Part shown: positions 50,501 through 53,986 of the stretch, piece after piece | Numbering within the stretch: the stretch's first letter is position 1 | Layout of the letters: the number at the start of each line of letters is the position of its first letter | From: a virus | Direction: 5' to 3' (one strand) | Length of the DNA stretch: 53,986 bases | IMG/VR virus record: IMGVR_UViG_3300042311_001046 | Coordinates: 1-53,986 of that record | Position numbers and translations under genes: made by a program | The notes under the pieces: generated by a model | Told to the model about the DNA's origin: nothing | Databases searched by the model: none | The model's input: only the letters and a program-made list of their open reading frames with translations

Positions 50501-52602
50501 CCTGAAGTTCGGAAATTAAATCCTTGAGTTGCACATACTAAACTAGTATCATACCTTGACAAGAAATAAGTTTCTAATTCAGAACAGGCCGTTGCGGTTG
50601 TAAAATTCACTGTTGCAGGTGAACCACATCCCGCTCCACTATTATAAGTGTAAGCGGATACCCCATTGATTGACACCAACCCACTAGGAGCGGCACATGA
50701 AGGTGTGTTAGTTTGTGTTGGAGTTTGAGATTGGGTATTTGAAGGAGTTTGAGTGTTTGTTTGAGTTTGAGTTGGTGTAACACCATCTATAGTTGGTGTA
50801 TTAGTATTAGTATTTGTTGGTGTATTTGTTGGTGTTGGTGTAAGGGTTGGAGTTTGTGTTTGTGTTGGTGGTGGAGGTGGGGCGGCACAGAAGTATATAT
50901 CAACTATTTCACAGTTTAATACTGTAATTATATTAATACCTTCTGTTTTATTGACATCATTGTTATAGTCAATAGCGTTAACCCAATATCTACCATTTTC
51001 TAAATTACAAAGACAAGAAGTGTTTGCGGTATTATATACTTTTGCACCAATACTAAAAGCGGTAACTTGAATTGCTAATCCAACGTTTGCTGGTGAAATA
51101 TTATTAACGTATTCCTCGGTATAATTAGCGCATCCTTCATTATTATCGAGTCCAGTAATAATCCACAGGATACCTTGTCCAACGCTGGGGCCTGTCCAAT
51201 ATCTTTCTACGACAGCAATTTGTATTAGACCGCCTGGTTTAGCACAAGTCTTTGTTGGCGTTTGAGTTGTGGTATTTGTAGGAGTCGCGGTATTTGTAGG
51301 AGTCGCGGTATTTGTAGGAGTTACAGTATTTGTTGGTGTTTCAGTTATGGTCGCAGAAGGAGTTACAGTATTTGTTGGTGTTTCAGTTATGGTCGCAGAA
51401 GGGGTTGCAGTATTTGTTGGACTTATTGAAGGGGTAGGAGTTATAGTTGGACTTTGTGTCGGAGTAGAAGTATTTGTTGCCGTATTTGTTGGGGTTTGTG
51501 TCTTTGTTGCCGTGTTAGATGGTGTATTTGTAGGTGTAGAAGTATTTGTTTGAGTTGGTGTTTGAGTAAATGGGGGACATCCTGGTAAATCAGCACAGAA
51601 TCCCAAAGGGGATGCAATTAATATATTTGCATCAGTAGATGAGACCGATTGGGCACAAAGGTAAGTAAATCCAGGCGGTGCTAATTCAAAAGGATAAAAA
51701 ATCGCATTACAATCCCTTTTTACATAAGGGACATTTCCACCAGATGTATTATTTAATTCCCAACAATAGCAAGGACCAGGTGTTCCTGTATTAGTCTGAG
51801 TATTTGTTGTAGTATTTGTAGGAGTTACAGTATTTGTCGGAGTTTGAGTAGGAGTTTTTGTATTTGTCGGAGTTTGAGTTGGTGTTCTTGTAGTGGTCGG
51901 AGTTTGAGTTTGAGTTCTGGTATTAGTTTGAGTTTGAGTTCTTGTTGGAGTATTTGTTCTTGTAGGAGTTTGGGTTCTAGTTGATGTTTTAGTAGTTGTG
52001 GGGGTCTGAGTATTAGTTGGGGTATTTGTTCTTGTAGGGGTTGGAGTTTTAGTTTGAGTTCTTGTTTGTGTTGATGTTCTTGTATTAGTGGGGGTTTGAG
52101 TTCTAGTGACAGTGTTAGTAGGAGTTTGTGTTGGAGTTGTAGTGTTAGTAGGAGTTTGTGTTGGGGTTGACGTACTTGTTCGAGTTGGAGTTTTAGTAGG
52201 AGTTGGAGTTTTAGTTTGAGTTCTAGTAGGAGTTGGAGTTTTAGTTTGAGTTCTAGTATTAGTAGGAGTTTTAGTTTGAGTTCTAGTATTAGTAGGAGTT
52301 TTAGTTTGAGTTCTAGTATTAGTAGGAGTTGGAGTTGGTGTTTTGGTATTTGTAGGCGTATTAGTATTAGTAGGAGTATTAGTGGGCGTCTCAGCAATTG
52401 TCGGAGTGTTAGTGGGTGTTGTAAAAGGGGTAGGAGTGTTAGTTGGAGTGGGTGGTGGGATGGACGCAACACCAGGTGCAGGGGCAATTTTAAAAATCGT
52501 GACAATAGCCTTTAAGAAGGTTTTTATACCGTTATTAATTACATTGATTTTCGAACCGTCGAATAATCTGCCCGCTCTTTGTGGTCTGTTTTGTAAACCC
52601 AT
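47581..52602 (-). CDS. Giant Thr-Pro/leucine-rich-repeat adhesin
   Basis: This 1673-residue protein starts at the ATG at 52602, overlapping the terminase stop (TAATG). A ~45-residue N-terminal anchor leads to a long Thr-Pro tract (about 50-271), a Cys module (CYCWELNNTSGG), a second tract (338-451), and three related Cys-rich domains (about 452-571, 635-755 and 755-901) sharing YNNTGTSCLCN-like and GxYWVN lines. A PKD-like WGDGT segment (about 953) precedes a leucine-rich-repeat region (about 960-1385) and two copies of a beta module containing NVATLT and AHNFxAGQ. There is no enzyme motif. The modular build implies receptor binding or surface attachment. T4 has tail sheath and tube genes at this place between terminase and portal. 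Confidence 0.8.
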   Translation of the reverse strand: MGLQNRPQRAGRLFDGSKINVINNGIKTFLKAIVTIFKIAPAPGVASIPPPTPTNTPTPFTTPTNTPTIAETPTNTPTNTNTPTNTKTPTPTPTNTRTQTKTPTNTRTQTKTPTNTRTQTKTPTPTRTQTKTPTPTKTPTRTSTSTPTQTPTNTTTPTQTPTNTVTRTQTPTNTRTSTQTRTQTKTPTPTRTNTPTNTQTPTTTKTSTRTQTPTRTNTPTRTQTQTNTRTQTQTPTTTRTPTQTPTNTKTPTQTPTNTVTPTNTTTNTQTNTGTPGPCYCWELNNTSGGNVPYVKRDCNAIFYPFELAPPGFTYLCAQSVSSTDANILIASPLGFCADLPGCPPFTQTPTQTNTSTPTNTPSNTATKTQTPTNTATNTSTPTQSPTITPTPSISPTNTATPSATITETPTNTVTPSATITETPTNTVTPTNTATPTNTATPTNTTTQTPTKTCAKPGGLIQIAVVERYWTGPSVGQGILWIITGLDNNEGCANYTEEYVNNISPANVGLAIQVTAFSIGAKVYNTANTSCLCNLENGRYWVNAIDYNNDVNKTEGINIITVLNCEIVDIYFCAAPPPPPTQTQTPTLTPTPTNTPTNTNTNTPTIDGVTPTQTQTNTQTPSNTQSQTPTQTNTPSCAAPSGLVSINGVSAYTYNSGAGCGSPATVNFTTATACSELETYFLSRYDTSLVCATQGFNFRTSGGSLEINTRVYNNTGTSCLCNIPNGFYWVNLDNNARTATLIRIVNCVITQSLDCCVKPTVQSVRIAQNLWVSEAAYLANAPGGFITNAAGLSSAAQACSRYNNDIVNGAYIDPINGAVLGLSYPLPYDPVSFSGAVLNQRRWFNNSQGNGCSCPNPGSRTGLVNYTDPTQLPTPTSGAWFIRWTLSTLDGSCNVTELSYCGPIPGPTPTQTQTPTVTQTPSQTPNPVLEIGNIPGTNPLVFNLRTIGGSSTGTLDWGDGTNQSATWDATGTGTNFPKTYANNSFVAKLSNVSNFGALGEVQFTRISSIGGPLIFQQSSFPNTTKMTISSSRLTNFNISLGAFDELEMINSTADGIFTPFLNFNPSDGSLLKSIKMTNIPIQVFQPNLSTFTSLTAITISYTNNSSTSTLQPNFQSVTLNGPSSLRDFNLTLASGPNQPAGFTFSILNPLNLTSLTGLNLSNSALRVFDVTLPKSLRILNLDNTTEGPGSGARNRITNFNPTIPIDSELRELNVESNVNLSQFTSQIINCSQLRRVILSDNALTTFPIFPNSTEYIEFDGNGLSGPFNNNLLPTNIRELYLQRSAVNQFRTNPITIFTNNFPNSLHTLDVSSNSSLTQINVQGLGMTSLTISSNVVSVFDFSLFPALKTLTNQRQTAGTSRVFNRFLNLSTHSNIETITSLQNQFGGLFVQIQRVQILSNVATLTATTAHNFTAGQQVSVFINQNGTYNGTYTIISTPTTTSFTYNIIAANNGPANVTAASTYASVGGGADAVCSGNWPSSLRTLNLSSTHGTTNDVTNANNFFFSNWNKSFITATNLRTLNLQNCGISRTGVDLIICSIKDSVVGNFGVNPRTAGTISINNTIATPTAALNSAPSGFISITNKVLNANVATLTTSVAHNFLAGQTVVVSGVDAIFDGTYTINAGPGANTFSYNRTNGNIGSAAATGQAITTNSGTFCRNILIAAPYNWTVTTA
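51271..51403. repeat. 18-bp and 42-bp tandem repeats in adhesin linker
   Basis: GGTATTTGTAGGAGTCGC occurs at 51271-51288 and 51289-51306, with a partial third copy. A 42-bp unit occurs at 51320-51361 and 51362-51403, differing only in the last base. They encode Thr-Pro linker and can change length by slippage or recombination. Confidence 0.9.
52211..52330. repeat. 30-bp tandem repeats in adhesin linker
   Basis: Three perfect 30-bp copies lie at 52241-52270, 52271-52300 and 52301-52330, preceded by a near copy at 52211-52240. They encode the repeated NTRTQTKTPT unit of the first Thr-Pro tract. Confidence 0.95.
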
Positions 52603-53986
52603 TATCTATTTCCTCCGAATAACCAATTATAGTTCATATAATCATTTTTTGTAGGCTGATTATTAACTTGTTTTACATCAGATATTGTCGGATTAAAATA
52701 ATCTGAATGACTTCTTGTATTTGTGTTAACTTGCCAAGATTCTAACATTGCTTTTGTATGTTGTGTTACTTTTGATATTGATGTAAATGAAGATTCTGAA
52801 ACATAAGTACACATTGATACTGACATAATTAAGTCATCGTGATGTCCTTTTTGGTGGTCGGGTCTTCCATTAATATATATAAAGGTTCCCATTTCATTTA
52901 ATAATCTTGATGAATAAATTTTAAATCCGTGCCTTAAATGCTCCTCAAAAGAGGCAATAATCTGAACTCTTTTATTATTGAAGTTAATTCCAGGTATTTT
53001 ATCTTGAGTTTTTGGGTCATATTTCCACTTATTAAAATGGTCTACACCATCAACATATAAATCTTTATATCCAAGTTCTTGTAGTTTCCTTGCGGTTGTT
53101 ACACCCATTCCTCCTGTTATATCAATAACTATAAACGCTGAGTACATATTTCCCCATTTGTAACAAATTTCAGCTAAAGTATCTGGTGGCATTTTTCCAA
53201 CATATTCAAATACTTGTTCCCTTTCATCAAAGTCAATAATCTGAATTGATGAAAAGTCCTCAGAATCCCCACGACTAACATCGACCCCCATTATATATTT
53301 GTGTCCTATTACAGGTTCTTTCCATATCCATATTGAACCTCCCATCATTTTGTTTGATGGTTCCTTAATCATATTCTCTCTATAGTTTTGGAGCATTTCA
53401 GCATCAAATACGTTGTCACCAGACCCAAGGAATTTACACTCTAATTCTTGGTTAACTTTTCTTCTGTCGTACTTGAGTTTTTTAACCATCGACTCATACC
53501 AAGAAGAGGTAGGTTTATATCCTTTAGAAATTAAATCTTTAACATCTTCAAAATTTCTTTCTTTAAATGGAATCATTGAATAGTCGACAGATTCCACTTC
53601 AGGATATTCATCTCTATTTAAATAAAAATGTATTACATCATTAACTTTAATAAGAGATAAATCTTTAGCATATCTTGGGTCTTTAAACCACACCATCTCT
53701 GAAACCTTAAACTCATTCATATTACGAAGAGCTTGGTCATAGATTTCATAATAAATTGGGTCAAATCCGTTTGGAGTTGAAATTACTATTACTTTACCTC
53801 CTGTTGAGAGGGACGCCATACAAGCTGCCCAAAAGTCAGAATCGGCTTCGATATATGCCGCCTCGTCAAATATTAATATGGTTGGGGTATAACCTCTGAG
53901 AGCGTCCTTAGATGTTGCAACGGCTTTAACTTCACATCCATTATTTAATTTAAAGTGTCTTTGTGAGTTTTTCTCAGCGGAAAATC
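52602..53986 (-). CDS. terL: Terminase large subunit, gp17-like (N-terminus beyond window)
   Basis: 460 residues of the C-terminal part are visible; the frame stays open to the window edge, so the N-terminal ATPase start is missing. Walker B is ILIFDEAAYIEADSD, followed by the coupling segment VIVISTPNGFDPIYYEIYDQ. The nuclease domain shows GHKYIMGVDVSRGDSEDFSS, VIDITGGMGVTTARKLQELG and GHHDDLIMSVSMCTY, the three acidic motifs of the RNase H-like terminase nuclease. It packages and cuts concatemeric DNA at the portal. Its TAA overlaps the adhesin ATG. A GGAGG lies 11 nt before that ATG but is explained by the GGN codons. Confidence 0.95.
   Translation of the reverse strand, partial: FSAEKNSQRHFKLNNGCEVKAVATSKDALRGYTPTILIFDEAAYIEADSDFWAACMASLSTGGKVIVISTPNGFDPIYYEIYDQALRNMNEFKVSEMVWFKDPRYAKDLSLIKVNDVIHFYLNRDEYPEVESVDYSMIPFKERNFEDVKDLISKGYKPTSSWYESMVKKLKYDRRKVNQELECKFLGSGDNVFDAEMLQNYRENMIKEPSNKMMGGSIWIWKEPVIGHKYIMGVDVSRGDSEDFSSIQIIDFDEREQVFEYVGKMPPDTLAEICYKWGNMYSAFIVIDITGGMGVTTARKLQELGYKDLYVDGVDHFNKWKYDPKTQDKIPGINFNNKRVQIIASFEEHLRHGFKIYSSRLLNEMGTFIYINGRPDHQKGHHDDLIMSVSMCTYVSESSFTSISKVTQHTKAMLESWQVNTNTRSHSDYFNPTISDVKQVNNQPTKNDYMNYNWLFGGNR

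Noticed and set aside
51269-51553. Plus-strand Val/Gly-rich frame resembling a membrane protein
   Set aside because: It is the antisense reading of the adhesin Thr-Pro tract; the same explanation fits 52216-52515 and 52343-52654.
51264-52460. CRISPR-like short direct repeats
   Set aside because: The repeats are in frame, encode Thr-Pro units, vary in length and have no spacers of uniform size.
52600-52615. Shine-Dalgarno sequence GGAGG before the adhesin
   Set aside because: The bases encode the Gly-Gly-Asn end of terminase, and most other genes here have no such sequence, so it is probably coincidental.

Overview
The window is part of a large, AT-rich, tailed bacteriophage genome of the T4-like (myovirus) type. 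A recognisable T4-type head module is present: terminase large subunit, portal, S77-type prohead protease, acidic prohead-core protein and gp23-like major capsid protein. There is also a gp55-like late sigma factor and a gp5-like baseplate hub protein. The host is probably a member of Bacteroidota. The signs are Bacteroidota-style small families (DUF4494-like, DUF5872-like, a DUF6576-like motif), almost no Shine-Dalgarno sequences but A-rich leaders, one perfect TAnnTTTG promoter element, and a phage-encoded ribosomal protein bS21 of Bacteroidota type. No tRNA, CRISPR array, insertion sequence or integrase was seen, and both window ends cut through genes.

Layout. (1) 1-12204, minus strand: surface/adhesion genes. 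These include a >1490-residue Thr-Pro-linked modular protein, two small relatives sharing its N-terminal domain, a 2OG-Fe(II) oxygenase, a 1035-residue solenoid built of 9-residue repeats, and a 914-residue Thr-Pro protein. (2) 12251-14827, plus: five small genes, one WYL-like, closed by a hairpin terminator. (3) 14944-30307, plus: a glycan-synthesis island with six or more glycosyltransferases, a nucleotidylyltransferase, GDP-mannose 4,6-dehydratase plus a divergent relative, a C-methyltransferase, two FkbM methyltransferases and an acetyltransferase. It is interleaved with a DEDD exonuclease, dUTPase, PhoH and a HAD-like protein. (4) 30307-38131, plus: late sigma factor, then baseplate/virion genes and small basic or acidic proteins. 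(5) 38124-39817: a small zincin, a basic Cys-containing protein and one plus-strand gene. (6) 39862-53986, minus: capsid, core, protease, portal, a 1673-residue Thr-Pro/LRR adhesin and terminase, with the bS21 gene alone on the opposite strand at 44797-44982.

How it may fit together. The late sigma factor probably drives the structural units, and a TATTTAT box lies 12-16 nt before the start codon of at least nine unit-leading genes. The bS21 homologue could adapt host ribosomes to leaders that lack Shine-Dalgarno sequences. The glycan island may alter host surface polysaccharide or decorate the virion; the unusually Thr-Pro-rich surface proteins are plausible acceptors, but this is inference. 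The most unusual elements are the bS21 gene inside the head operon, the TATTTAT box with fixed spacing, the shared-module Thr-Pro adhesin family, the 9-residue solenoid and the glycan island.
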